From Salminus brasiliensis (Eukaryota > Chordata > Actinopteri > Characiformes > Bryconidae): 64,000 bases of DNA. The stretch is from assembly GCF_030463535.1 (NCBI RefSeq), contig NC_132893.1:27030782-27094781 (forward strand), given 5' to 3'. How positions within the stretch are numbered: position 1 is the first letter of the stretch; every line of letters starts with the position of its first letter. The position numbers were made by a program, and so were the translations under genes. Positions 63,283 through 64,000 of the stretch are shown piece by piece. Below the pieces are notes generated by a model. It had not been told where the DNA came from. It saw only the letters and a program-made list of their open reading frames with translations, and made no database searches.

Positions 63283-64000
63283 GTTAGTCTGCACTTGCAT
63301 TCTTTTGTTGTTGTTTTTAAAAACAATAATACAAAAACTATAGGTCAGAGCTGAGGATCCCATGCAAATTTAATGAATGAAAAGGGTTTAAACCTACAAG
63401 CCTTCATCATTACTTGTTTTTCTAATAATGGAGATCTGCTGTTTTGTTCGGTGGTGTTTGACAGGTGTGCCACAAACATTTATTTTCTAGAGCATTCCAA
63501 AACATCTGCCAACATCAAAATGCTTGCTTCGTCCTTGCTTGTTTGGTCTGTGTGCTCAGACCTTAAATTTACGCTCACCAAGCTCACACTCACTCACATA
63601 ATTCCTGCAGACTTTTCAGGAACACTTTTTATGCTGTGCATTACCCCTTATACCACATCCCACAAGTTGGGTCCATTGATCCAGACCATTGACACCACAT
63701 TCTGAGCATATTATCTCTGTGCTCTGGGCTTTTCTCAGTCAGCGGTCCAGTATTGGTGGCCCTGGGCCCACTGCAGCCTCAGCTTTTTGTTCTTAGGAGA
63801 CAGAATTGAAACCTGACCTTTTTTGCTCTTGTAGCCCATCGTTCTCGATCATCAACATGGTGTTTTCATCTCCAGAACTGCTGTTTGCTGGATGTTTTTT
63901 TTCTTTCACACCATTATTACAGAAAGCTCTAGATACTGCTGGGTTGAAAACCCTAGGAAATCCTCAACTATAGAAAATATTACAAATATTTCTGCATGAT
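63283..64000. other. aph1 intron 4, truncated by window end
   Basis: No further APH-1 exon is present. The stretch holds no recognisable repeat or gene. Confidence 0.7.

Overview
The window is vertebrate nuclear DNA, almost certainly from a teleost fish. Three intron-containing genes lie head-to-tail on the + strand with canonical GT-AG introns. The non-coding DNA carries long dinucleotide microsatellites, tRNA-derived SINEs, Tc1/mariner remnants and short inverted-repeat elements of the kind common in teleosts, and in my recollection especially in ostariophysans (characins, catfishes and relatives). That finer placement is an inference from memory of repeat families. There is no bacterial, phage, CRISPR or viral content.

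Region 1 (1-26400) is the 3' part of talin-1 (tln1). Thirty-one consecutive coding exons join in frame into about 1458 residues, from rod bundle R5 through R13 and the C-terminal dimerisation helix, followed by a stop and a 3' UTR. The 5' half, including the FERM head, lies outside the window. Diagnostic residues favour talin-1 over talin-2.

Region 2 (28.1-55.8 kb) is a complete beta-tropomyosin gene (tpm2) with all its alternative exons: two first exons (1a and an internal, separately promoted 1b), exon 2, exons 3-5, mutually exclusive 6a/6b, exons 7-8 and three alternative last exons (muscle 9a, brain-like 9c, smooth/non-muscle 9d). Assembled lengths are the canonical 284 residues (1a start) and 248 residues (1b start). 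The 5.6 kb and 4-5 kb introns around exons 2 and 1b collect most of the transposon debris.

Region 3 (58.1-64 kb) is the first four coding exons of an APH-1 gene (gamma-secretase subunit). The gene continues beyond the window.

The tln1-tpm2 neighbourhood in the same orientation matches human 9p13 (TLN1-TPM2), while the trio talin-tropomyosin-APH1 recalls the paralogous human 15q22 block (TLN2-TPM1-APH1B). The block therefore looks like one copy of an ancient talin-tropomyosin-APH1 unit in which an APH1 gene survives beside tpm2. Talin and tropomyosin both belong to the actin cytoskeleton. APH-1 has no functional link that the sequence shows.

The points most worth a second look are the retained 1b promoter and 9c exon in tpm2, complementary TG/CA repeats flanking tpm2 exon 2, a candidate 18-nt microexon in tln1, a 71-nt near-perfect hairpin in a tln1 intron, and the APH1 gene's position. 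I found no wholly new biological system.
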